A DNA stretch of 64,000 bases, taken from positions 52,510,463 to 52,574,462 of the forward strand of contig NC_052507.1 of the NCBI RefSeq assembly GCF_014356525.2. Direction: 5' to 3'. A program made the translations under genes and the position numbers. Each line of letters opens with the position of its first letter. The stretch's first letter is position 1. The notes beneath the pieces were generated by a model. That model made no database searches. It was not told the origin of the DNA and was given only the letters and a program-made list of their open reading frames with translations. Below are positions 21,801-31,669 of this stretch, piece by piece. Source of the stretch: Nilaparvata lugens. Its lineage: Eukaryota > Arthropoda > Insecta > Hemiptera > Delphacidae.

Positions 21801-24465
21801 GTTTTCCAATGTTTTTTCGATGTTTTTCAATGTTTTTTCAGTGTTTTCCAAAGTTTTTCATTGTTTCCAATGTTTTTCCGATGTTTCTCGATGTTTTTCC
21901 AGTGTTTTTCGATGTTTTTCAATGTTTTTTCCATGTTTCTCGATGTTTTTTAATGTTTTTTCGATGTTTTTCAATGTTTCCCAATGTTTTTTCGATGTTT
22001 CTCGATGTTTTCCAATGTTTGTCAATTTTTATCCAGTGTTTTTCAATGTTTTTTCAGTGTTTTTCAATGTTTTTCGATTTTTTTCAATGTATTTTTAGTG
22101 TTTTTCATTGTTTTTCCGATGTTTCTCGATGTTTTCCAATGTTTTTTAAGTGTTCTTCAATGTTTTTCAATGTTTTTTTTTATGTTTTTCAATGTTTTTT
22201 TGATGTTTTTCAATGTTTTCCAATGTTTTTTTTCATGTTTCTCGATGTTTTCCAATGTTTTTCAATGTTTTTCAATGTTTTTCCGATGTTTTTCCAGTGT
22301 TTTTCGATGTTTTTCAATGTTTTTTCCATGTTTCTCGATGTTTTTTAATGTTTTTTCGATGTTTTTCAATGTTTCCAATGTTTTTCGATGTTTCTCGATG
22401 TTTTCCAATGTTTGTCAATTTTTATCCAGTGTTTTTCAATGTTTTTTCAGTGTTTTTCAATGTTTTTCGATTTTTTTCAATGTATTTTCAGTGTTTTTCA
22501 AGTTTTTTCAGTGTTTTTCAATTTTTTTTCAATGTTTTCCGATGTTTTTCGATGTTTTCCAATGTTTTTTAAGTGTTCTTCAATGTTTTTCAATGTTTTT
22601 TTTTATGTTTTTCAATGTTTTTTTGATGTTTTTCAATGTTTTTTGATGTTTTTCAATGTTTTCCAATGTTTTTTCATGTTTTTCAATGTTTTCCAATGTT
22701 TTTCAATGTTTTTTCAATGTTTTTCGATGTTTTTCATTGTTTTTCAATGTTTTTCGATGTTTTTCAATGTTTTTTTCATGTTTTTCAATGTTTTTTAATG
22801 TTTTTCGATGTTTCTCGATGTTTTTCAATGTTTTTCGATGTTTTTCGATGTTTTTCAATGTTTTCCAATGTTTTTCGATGTTTTTCGATGTTTTTTCCAG
22901 TGTTTTTCAATGTTTTTCAATGTTTTTTGATGTTTTTCAATGTTTTTCGATGTTTTTCAATGTTTTTTCAGTGTTTTTCATTGTTTTTCCGATGTTTCTC
23001 GATGTTTTCCAATGTTTTTTAAGTGTTCTTCAATGTTTTTCAATGTTTTTTTTTATGTTTTTCAATGTTTTTTTGATGTTTTCCAATGTTTTTTTTCATG
23101 TTTCTCGATGTTTTCCAATGTTTTTCAATGTTTTTCAATGTTTTTCCGATGTTTTTCAGTGTTTTTCAATGTTTTTTGATGTATTTTCAGTGTTTTTCAA
23201 TGTTTTTCGATGATTTTCGATGTTTCCCGATGTTTTTCAGTGTTTTTCAATGTTTTTCAATGTTTTCCGATGTTTCTCGATGTTTTCCAATGTTTTTTCA
23301 ATTTTTTTTCAGTGTTTTTCAATGTTTTTTCAGTGTTTTTCAATGTTTTTTCAGTGTTTATCAATAATTTTCTATGTTTTTTCAGTGTTTTTCAATGTTT
23401 TTTCGATGTTTTTTCAATTTTTTCAATGTTTTCCAATGTTTTTCAATGTTTTCCAATGTTTTTCCGATGTTTCTCGATGTTTTTCCAGTGTTTTTCGATG
23501 TTTTTCAATGTTTTTTCCATGTTTCTCGATGTTTTTTAATGTTTTTTCGATGTTTTTCAATGTTTCCCAATGTTTTTTCGATGTTTCTCGATGTTTTCCA
23601 ATGTTTGTCAATTTTTATCCAGTGTTTTTCAATGTTTTTTCAGTGTTTTTCAATGTTTTTCGATTTTTTTCAATGTATTTTTAGTGTTTTTCATTGTTTT
23701 TCCGATGTTTCTCGATGTTTTCCAATGTTTTTTAAGTGTTCTTCAATGTTTTTCAATGTTTTTTTTTATGTTTTTCAATGTTTTTTTGATGTTTTTCAAT
23801 GTTTTTTTGATGTTTTTCAATGTTTTCCAATGTTTTTTTTCATGTTTCTCGATGTTTTCCAATGTTTTTCAATGTTTTTTCAATGTTTTCCGATGTTTTT
23901 CCAGTGTTTTTCGATGTTTTTCAATGTTTTTTCCATGTTTCTCGATGTTTTTTAATGTTTTTTCGATGTTTTTCAATGTTTCCCAATGTTTTTTCGATGT
24001 TTCTCGATGTTTTCCAATGTTTGTCAATTTTTATCCAGTGTTTTTCAATGTTTTTTCAGTGTTTTTCAATGTTTTTCGATTTTTTTCAATGTATTTTCAG
24101 TGTTTTTCAATGTTTTTCGATTTTTTTCAATGTATTTTCAGTGTTTTTCATTGTTTTTCCGATGTTTCTCGATGTTTTCCAATGTTTTTTCAGTGTTCTT
24201 CAATGTTTTTCAATGTTTTTTTTTATGTTTTTCAATGTTTTTTTGATGTTTTCCAATGTTTTTTTTCATGTTTCTCGATGTTTTCCAATGTTTTTCAATG
24301 TTTTTCAATGTTTTCCGATGTTTTTCAGTGTTTTTCAATGTTTTTTCGATGTTTCTCTATGTTTTTACAGTGTTTTTCAATGTTTTTTCAGTGTTTTTCA
24401 ATGTTTTCCAATGTTTTCCGATGTTTCTCGATGTTTTTCAATATTTTTTCAGTGTTTTTTTAAAT
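18885..24465. repeat. 5.6-kb minisatellite of 10/11-bp T-tract units
   Basis: The array is built from TTTTTCAATG (10 bp) and TTTTTTCAGTG (11 bp) units with variants such as TTTCTCGATG, TTTTCCAATG and TTTATCCAGTG. In places the two lengths alternate to give a 21-bp dimer (for example 19625-19685). A higher-order pattern is superimposed: the phrase TTTGTCAATTTTTATCCAGTG starts near 22011, 22411, 23604 and 24021, spacings near 393, 1193 and 416 bp. All + frames are almost free of stops, so long ORFs of the FFNVFQCFSM type appear; they overlap one another in every frame and are artefacts of unit composition, not genes. No insertion interrupts the array. Confidence 0.97.
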
Positions 24466-24622
24466 TCAGTAGGGTACTTGTGGAAGATAGAGAGTTCCAA
24501 TAATGATCTCATTTTATCAGGAATTTCATAACATAATTGGAAAAAATGCACGAGCAAATTTTTCTGTCCGATTGAAAGATTTGGCAGAAATAGCTAAAAA
24601 CTGGAAAATGAAGCAAACATAT

Positions 24623-25175
24623 TGTAGGATATTATTCTTTAAATCAATATCCTGATACAAATAAATTAAACTTTTATTAATTCCAAACATTCACATTTTC
24701 TTAATCTACCCATCAAGAATAAGAATAAGAATGTTTATTTCGCCAAATTTTTACATAATAGTTACAAAACATGAATGATTTGGCACAGCCAGCAAAGTTA
24801 AACGTGTGCGCTAGCTGTGAGTTCATAAAGCAAACAGTACGAAGTAGCCTATAGCAATACTGAAAAATGGAAAAAATATAGCTATGTAATAAATATTATA
24901 GTAATGCTTCTTATAAATAATGCAATGATAAGAATTGAATAATTACGTGTTAAAACCAATTATACAGGTGATAACCAAAAACAAGAGCATACAGCCTACA
25001 TTTAAATCTTCTAAATGCATTGAGCTTTTCTCGTAAAAACTACCTCACTCGTTCACTTGTATTTTATTAACGATGTTGCTTTTTGAATTAATCACATGAC
25101 TACTTTCATAATATGTTGATATTATATCATAAGTCAAAATATAATATTACCATAGCTAAAATCTTATGTCCTACA
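24623..25175 (-). repeat. 3' LTR, enlarged by a nested LINE tail
   Basis: This LTR is about 300 bp longer than its partner because of an insertion at about 24708-25015. Outside it, the two LTRs align closely (TGAGCTTTTCTCGTAAAAACTA, then AATCACATGACTACTTTCATAA). Confidence 0.85.
24708..25015 (-). mobile_element. Truncated LINE 3' end inserted in the LTR
   Basis: Present in only one LTR. On the minus strand it ends in GCGAAATAAACATTCTTATTC followed by further ATTCTT units, the kind of short-repeat tail seen at LINE 3' ends. No coding part remains. Confidence 0.6.
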
Positions 25176-25735
25176 CTCGGCCATTCTGACAAATTGGCTT
25201 GCTCTCAAACATTTACTAAATGAAACAAATAAAACAAAACATGCAAAATAAAACAAACATACAAAATGAAACGAACGTGAACAAAACTTAACACCACACA
25301 TTACACGCAACACTGCCTGATAAGACTGACTTCCTTTGGCTGTTGGGGTACATATTCAATTGCTTTTTCATCAATTTTCTTCTCTTTTTCATCCAAGCTG
25401 AATGCTTTCGATTTGACTGATTGCTATTTTTCAAAGATTGCTGCTCGCCTTTTGTTTGTCTGATGACAAAACCTTTCCAAGATTTTTCTTTGGGTATATC
25501 CTGAATTTTTATATATAGCTCTTTTCACTCTTCCTACGCTTTTCATCATCACTAGCTCCATCAAATTCTGATGATTCTCTCCAATCTTGCTGGTTTATAT
25601 CTCTTTTCTCATACATACGTTTTTCTTCATACCTACGTTTATTGCGATCATCTTCACTGTTATCAGAGTTAGTTATTAAATCATTTCTATTTCCTCGTTT
25701 CTCACTTCTATCATTTCTTCTTCCACTATTATTTA

Positions 25736-26810
25736 TTACAGAATTTTTTTTCTCATACCGTTTCCAAAACAGTTTTTGTCAATTCCATTCAAACCATCAA
25801 TATTATCAAAATTTGTGCCTGGATTTGCCTCAACTACACCATTTTCATTCATCATATTTCCCTCATCAGCATTTAACTTTACTTCCTCTCTTTCTAAATC
25901 TTCACGCTTATCAATTTCACTTTTTTCAATGATAGCCAATATTTCTTTTTTATTTCTTTCTAAATTCATATTTTGACTTTTTTCTATTCCTACATCTTTC
26001 TCATCTCTCCTCATTCTTTGTTCATTCTCATCCCGTTCTCAAAGTTTTTCCTTGATTTCATTATTTGATTCAATTGCATCTTCCTCTCCACTATTCCATC
26101 TAAGTTTCTCTTTCACCTCATCGTCACCCTCGTTCTTCCTCTCTTCACCATTTCCATTGAGCAGATGATTGTGGGCTACAAATTTTAAACTGACATAACC
26201 ATTACGGTAATACTTTCAAGTTTTTGTTCATCAATTTTCAATAATAATTCTTCATTGCAAGGATTTGACAAGTTGTCATTACAAGGAATTAGATCAAATG
26301 CTTGTAAATTTTTAGATTGATTTCGGTATTCAAATCTAGGTTTTGAAAAATGTTCCAACTTACCATGGTTAGAAATCAACTCCGCGTCAAGACTAACCGA
26401 ACTTCTTGATTGTGATTATAGTTACCACAAACTCTGTTTCGAAGTTCGAATTTTCTCAATTCAAATTGCTCCTTAAGTTGCAAAATAAATATTTCATCAC
26501 GTTCTCATCTCTCTTCACGTTCCTTTTCCTCACGTTCTCGTCTCTCTACACGTTCCTTTTCCTCAAGTTCTCGTTCCTTTTTTTCACGTTTTCGTTCCTT
26601 TATCTCATCATTTTCTCTATCTGTCTACTATCTCCAACAAATTCTTGGTAAACTCTTCGTCGTAGCCTTCTGATTCGGTAATCAATTTACTTATTTGTAC
26701 TATTCTCAGATTGATAGGCAGATAAATATTCAACTCTTCTGCTGGTTTCAGCAAGTCACACTTCTTTGACCTTACTAAATATGACATTTTTCACACCAAA
26801 CTTCAGATAT
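25736..26810 (-). pseudogene. Gag-like remnant of the LTR element
   Basis: On the minus strand an ATG at about 26787 begins MSYLVRSKKCDLLKPAEELN and continues as IYLPINLRIVQISKLITESE. After a frame change near 26625 comes a highly charged helix (IKERKREKKERELEEKERVE...) and then QLKEQFELRKFELRN. Charged helices of this type precede the capsid region of many insect gag proteins. The rest (to about 25736) is Asn/Glu/Lys-rich with stops and shifts, and no zinc knuckle is visible. Assignment to gag is based on position after the primer site and composition. Confidence 0.6.
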
Positions 26811-26829
26811 CCCGTTCAATTCAATCCAA

Positions 26830-26848
26830 TCCCGGACGAGCCCCAAAA
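26830..26848 (-). promoter_or_regulatory. Primer-binding site, tRNA-Pro type
   Basis: Immediately inside the 5' LTR the minus strand reads TGGGGCTCGTCCGGGATT. This is the complement of the 3' end of tRNA-Pro with one G fewer in the G run. The site fixes element orientation. Confidence 0.8.
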
Positions 26849-26849
26849 A

Positions 26850-27103
26850 TGTAGGATATTATTCTTTTAATCAATATCCTGTTATAAATCAATAAAACTT
26901 TTATTAATTCCACACATTCACATTTTACCTTTTCTTTACATATTCATTGAACTTTTCTCGTAAAAACTACCCAACTTGTTTATTTATTCTATTAACGATG
27001 TTCCTTTTTAATTAATCACATGACTACTTTCATAAGATGATATTAGGCCCTATATCATAAGTCAAAATAGAATATTACCATCGCTAAAATCGCATATCCT
27101 ACC
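26850..27103 (-). repeat. 5' LTR
   Basis: 254-bp copy of the LTR. The outermost bases read GGTAGGAT on the minus strand instead of TGTAGGAC as in the partner, so the TG terminus has mutated or one base was gained. Confidence 0.85.
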
Positions 27104-27390
27104 ATATTATGTCTTTGAGCTATTCAGTATCTAGCTCAAGGAAATTTTGCATGAAAAAATTGGTTCTAGACTTCTCTTATGTATCCATACAATATAAATA
27201 TTAAAAAATCAGAACTACGTTATAAAATGCAAGCACCAGCAATGTATAAAGTGACTGGACTACAACTAAAATTAAAAACCCTGATTGATGCCAGGCGCTA
27301 CACCCCTGCCAAGTGCGTACGAATAACGACCATGACAATAACAATATGAATGTAGATGACCACTCTATGCCAGCACTCGCCTTCGCTTGC

Positions 27391-27441
27391 GCAGGGCAAC
27401 CAAGCGCAGGGCAATCAAGCGTAGGGCAACCAAGCGCAGGC
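27391..27441. repeat. 15-bp tandem repeat, 3.4 copies
   Basis: Units GCAGGGCAACCAAGC at 27391, 27406 and 27421, each with at most one change, then a partial unit. The minus-strand ORF spanning it (27201-27512) reads Cys/Pro-Ala repeats and is not convincing as a gene. Confidence 0.85.
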
Positions 27442-28009
27442 GAGTGAAGAACCGAGCATCCAATCCATGAGGGAAATTTTTGAAGAATTTTCTTGTTATT
27501 TATATCGAGCACAAATTAAATAACAAATTATATTGTTGACCAAAACTTGGATCACAGATGCGAGCATGATTGTAGGATTGAGGATTGATAATACAACTAT
27601 CTACCTATAGATATATTAAGCCGTGAGTTAAATAACATGAATCTTTGACTTGCACCTGATGAGACTCAACTGTGCATTATTTATGGTGGGGGAAGAGTTT
27701 GGTTAGTTTGCTCTCGGTAGCCGGTACCCTCACTTCGAAACCTCCCTACATTGGCCTTATTAATGCTGAGCGAGAGGTGATGAGCTGAGAGAGACATTAC
27801 CACCCCTACTATGCCAGCCACACTTTCACCCTTTGAGGGGTTTTGGTTTATGTTATAACTCTGGTCAATACTCTAGAAAGCGATGGTCTTTGTATGTTTG
27901 TAGATAAAGCTATAGAAAATAATATGAGCCACTGGATGAAGCAAATTCAATTATGATTAAGAGCCAAGCTACATGAAGCGTTTTCGAATTAATTATATTT
28001 TCACATTGT
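27442..28009. other. Intergenic, nothing recognised
   Basis: No coding or repeat structure identified. Confidence 0.4.
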
Positions 28010-28800
28010 TGAAAAACGATCTGGCAACGTTGCAGAGCTAGGAAAGGATAGCGCTATCTGTTTTGCTGAATTATAGACAAGGATAGCGACACCAATGTAA
28101 ATAAAATACGGCACTGTCATTATAACGTGGACCTCACAATAGTAATAACGTCAAAATAAGCTTCTCATTCAACAAATGATAACAGTTCACATTCACATTA
28201 GATAACAAATCACATTAGATAAGAATGACTCAGCAACATTCAGACAAGTTTCAAATGAGGATAATATTTGTGTAATAGCACAATGGTCTAGGCCTATAGT
28301 ATTACAGTATTATTTATCCTATAAACAATTCAGTGCAGTGAAGAGGAAGAGTAGGACGACTCGTAATACATTCACTCTCGACCCCAATATACTTATGTAT
28401 AATACTTATGTATAAGTAGGCTTAATGCTACTATAGTGAGGTCCACGTTATAATGGTATTAGAGAAAGATAGGAGGACAGCGTTGCCTTGCCACTGTCTT
28501 CTGAGAACTTATACTGGTATACGTGATAATATTAACTGTTCATAATTGTTTAAAATAGTTAATTATATCTTAATTGCCAAGAAAAAATAATTTTGTATTT
28601 AAAATAAATTTCTATAATATTGAAATTGTATATATATATATTTTTAATAATATTGTTGAAAAACGATCTCACTACGTTGCGGAGCTAGAAATGGAAAACG
28701 CTATCTGTTTCATTAAATGATACCGTAGACAAGGATTTCAACAATGCGGATATCAAATACTGCCATTATAACTTGTAACTTACTATAGTTTTAAGTGATT
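28010..28800. repeat. Three pieces of the 6063-type MITE family
   Basis: Copies at 28010-28146 (+) and 28655-28797 (+) share the order TTGAAAAACGATCT, GTTGC(A/G)GAGCTAG, GCTATCTGTTT, AGACAAGGAT and CCATTATAAC with the left arm at 6063. A third piece at 28431-28475 is inverted (ACTATAGTGAGGTCCACGTT). The inverted pair 28116-28143 and 28431-28456 could be one element of about 450 bp; the copy at 28655 would be a second. Confidence 0.7.
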
Positions 28801-29974
28801 CTCACTACAGTAGAAATGGGAAATACCAAGGTACCTAGAATATTCTAGGTACATTGGGAAATACAATTACAACCACTATTCCGTTGTCATAGCAATAATT
28901 CAAAACAATAACGATCAAACTAAATATTTCCAGAATACAGTCGCTCTATTTTTCAAGCTGATCTGTCCAATTTCTTAGTGAAAATTTTCAGTTCAAGAAG
29001 TATTTTTGAAGTGGAAATTTGTAGTTTGATTGAGATATGGCGTGTACATTTCCCCCAGCCCCCAGAGTTGATGCCCCCACTGATAACACAAAAACGTCGG
29101 ATCTTTACAAAACCACTAATCTGCCTGGCCGATTTGAATATCCACGTGAGTAAGCATGCATTTAGTGGTTTGAAAAATCTAGGATTTTTTTAGAAAAGAT
29201 TAATATTGCTAAAGGTAAAAATGAGTTTGAAAAATTGTATGCTACATACATTTAGCTGACATAATAAAAATTGGTGCAATTTACAGTATTTGTTGATAAT
29301 CATTTTATAAAAATTAAAAAATCATAATATTTTAATAAATACAATAAAAATTATATCATTTCTGTTTAGTGATTGTGACATTGACTACAAAATAAATCGA
29401 TTATGTGATCATATTTTGGAAAACTTAATTTATATTGTCAATGACACTATCATTTTTTGTCATTTCTACAATAATTTTGTTAAAATAGAATTGACAATAG
29501 GCCTACAATCATTTTGTTATAGCTGTGCAGCAGGCCAAAATGAGTTTTACTGGTAATATTTATACAAGTTTTTAGATTTGTATACTACCAAGTTATTAAA
29601 ATGAAAAGTTTTATCAGAATAATTGTTTTCCAAGATATAAGCACCTAATGTTTGAATTTTTTGGACAGATAATTTCAAATTTGGTTAGAGATGAATTCAT
29701 GAAATTTTGCGGATAAATTCTTCATGGTATTGAAGATTAAATAAAAAATAAAAATCCTAAAAGCTATTATAAGTGATTTTTTTAATTCTACAATATCAAT
29801 ATGTATTCAACTAATTTTATTACTTAACACATATTTTATTATAAGTTATAACTATAAACTTTAAGGTTTTAAAATTAATATTTCAATCGAATTAATTAAA
29901 GTATTATTGGTGGTCAAGTTGAATAAATAATGTAACTCAATTCACAAATCGATTGATTTGAGATATTCAAAAGA
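28801..29974. other. Intergenic, nothing recognised
   Basis: AT-rich, no recognisable gene. A 71-codon ORF at 28978-29193 has no motif or splice support. Confidence 0.4.
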
Positions 29975-30357
29975 TGCGTTTACACCAAAAGTCAACAAAA
30001 TGTTTTTTGCCGTTTATAAATAATTCTACGATCAAACCTTGGCAGCACAATAATGTTTTCCCCCAAGTCATTTACTATCCGATATTTTGTTCAGCTTGAG
30101 GTTTATTGATTCGACGTCGGACCGTGAATAGGGTTGTTATGTGCGGGCAAATGGTGCCACATGATTCTGGTTAACTGATCCCCTGACCTGTCCCGGATGG
30201 GAAGGTTTAATTTAGTACGTGATAAGGGATATTGGACTCAACAGCCAAAGCGTGAATGGTAAAAGGTCTAATGTGGTTGGACAAAATTATCAGATAGTGA
30301 ATAGTCCGCTATAGAACTGCAAAAAAAAACAAACATTTTGTTGGCAGTTGTAAATGC
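29975..30357. mobile_element. MITE-like element with terminal inverted repeats
   Basis: The left end TGCGTTTACACCAAAAGTCA (about 29975) and right end (reverse complement GCATTTACAACTGCCAACA, to 30357) are imperfect inverted repeats that continue into ACAAAATGTTT. The interior (383 bp in total) is non-coding. Similar termini occur near 11726 and 12028. Confidence 0.65.
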
Positions 30358-30539
30358 AGCTAAATATGGCACTTACAAGCTAAGATAAGTAAGCAAAACT
30401 CAGAATTTAGGATCTACCATGAATTTGATTAATATAAACAATTTGAAATTATCACTACCTAACATTAAAAAAACTTTTTTTTTGTTTTCACACTTTGAGT
30501 TATCTACCAACCTTCATTGAAACTCTAATATTAAAATGA

Positions 30540-31157
30540 ATTTTTCCTCCACCTACTGTCCAAAATACTTTACTCCCTGAAACATAATACTAAAGTGTCA
30601 CTTTTTCGCTCTCGGTAGTAAAAAATAGAAAAACTCCCTAGGGAGGAAAAGTAACTCCATTTAAATAACATGGGAAGCATCTCTATTTTAAAAACGTACA
30701 TTTGGAATAGGTCAGAAGGTCTAAGCTTAGATGAGGAAGCATATAGAGTACATTAAACCAACTAAATTCAATACCTCAACCAGACATTTGATCGATATAT
30801 AAAATTTATGTTTATATGCTGAAATAATTATTATTACAAACTTCATATCACTATACTAGAAAAAATGTATATATTTTTTTCTTTTATTCCATGTTATTCA
30901 AAATATCAGCCAACGAATATTACTTATTAACTAATCAAATTTGAAACGGGAACTTCATCATAGCTGTAGTTTTGGCTGTCATTGTTGTTACAACTTTAGC
31001 CGACAGATAGTGCTGTCGGAGGAGAACTGTGATTACAAGCCAGCTGTTTCTGTTTACTTTTTAGATTATGCTGTTTACAACACATTGTTTGGTCACATAC
31101 GTTTTTAAAAATTATTTTATTAGCAGTTTTTATAAAAAATGTAGGTGGAGGAAAAAT
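30540..31157. mobile_element. Element with perfect 17-bp inverted ends
   Basis: ATTTTTCCTCCACCTAC at 30540-30556 recurs exactly inverted at 31141-31157. The 618-bp interior has no ORF. It lies just upstream of the 31481 exon, probably in its intron. Confidence 0.7.
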
Positions 31158-31480
31158 GTTGTGTATATCACGAGTGAAATAACTATTATCATCTAGGTAC
31201 TTATTTATTGAAACTATTAGGTACTTCTTGTATTAGTTTTGGCGATTGGATAAATTAAATAATAGTAATTGTACCAACCAGTAATATGTTGAAAAATTGT
31301 GATCCGGTTATCATTCATTCCATTAACATGCTCCAACCAGTCTCTCCTGTTCTCATTTATTTACAGCAAAGATGTTGAGGTCAGTCCGTTTATTTGTATT
31401 GCTGTAGCGATCTTCTCTGCTAGATCCATTATGTTCTACAGATCAATCTTTTTTATTGTAAAACTTTTGTTTGTTTTTAG

Positions 31481-31669
31481 AGTTTTTTAGCAACTATGGC
31501 GTGCATAGACGTCCACCGCCGCACCCCTTCTACGTGACAACTGCGTCCGAGGTGGGCTACTACCCCCCCTCCCTGCACACGGTACCCCTCCGCTTCTACC
31601 CGCGCTCACAGCGCTTCAGCAGTCATCTGGCCAAATGCGGCATGTACCGCAACTATTCGCTCAACCTCT
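31481..31669 (+). CDS. Last exon of a PIERCE1/2-like microtubule inner protein
   Basis: A GC-rich exon in AT-rich surroundings, preceded by a pyrimidine tract ending TTTGTTTTTAG (acceptor at 31480; a second AG at 31490 is possible). It reads NYGVHRRPPPHPFYVTTASE, then VGYYPPSLHTVPLRFYPRSQ, and ends FSSHLAKCGMYRNYSLNL before TAG. The pattern YG/YY-x-P-(x)-HT-(x)-P-(x)-FYP-(x)-F-(x)-L-(x)-GM-(Y/F)-RN-(x)-SLN matches the C-terminal region of the piercer-of-microtubule-wall family, small proteins in the lumen of ciliary and sperm-flagellar doublet microtubules. In an insect, expression in testis or chordotonal neurons is expected. Upstream exons were not found. AATAAA motifs follow at about 32111 and 32484. 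The family call is by recalled motif. Confidence 0.65.

Larger units (their letters stand above)
24623..27103 (-). mobile_element. LTR retrotransposon, gag remnant only
   Basis: Direct repeats flank a 1.67-kb interior: 24623-25175 and 26850-27103. Both begin TGTAGGATATTATTCTTT and end near ATCCTAC, and are preceded and followed by CATAT (a 4-5-bp target duplication). The minus strand next to the right repeat holds a primer-binding site complementary to tRNA-Pro, so the right repeat is the 5' LTR and the element lies on the minus strand. The interior encodes only a gag-like N-terminal piece; protease, RT and integrase are absent. It is either an internally deleted copy or a non-autonomous family. 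BEL/Pao or Gypsy cannot be decided without pol. Confidence 0.85.

Noticed and set aside
18890..24503. Large Phe/Cys-rich ORFs (up to 339 codons)
   Set aside because: They occur in all three frames of a 10/11-bp satellite with no start, splice or promoter support.
27201..27512. 103-codon minus-strand ORF with Cys-Pro-Ala repeats
   Set aside because: The repeats are a 15-bp tandem array and the rest has no motif or splice context.
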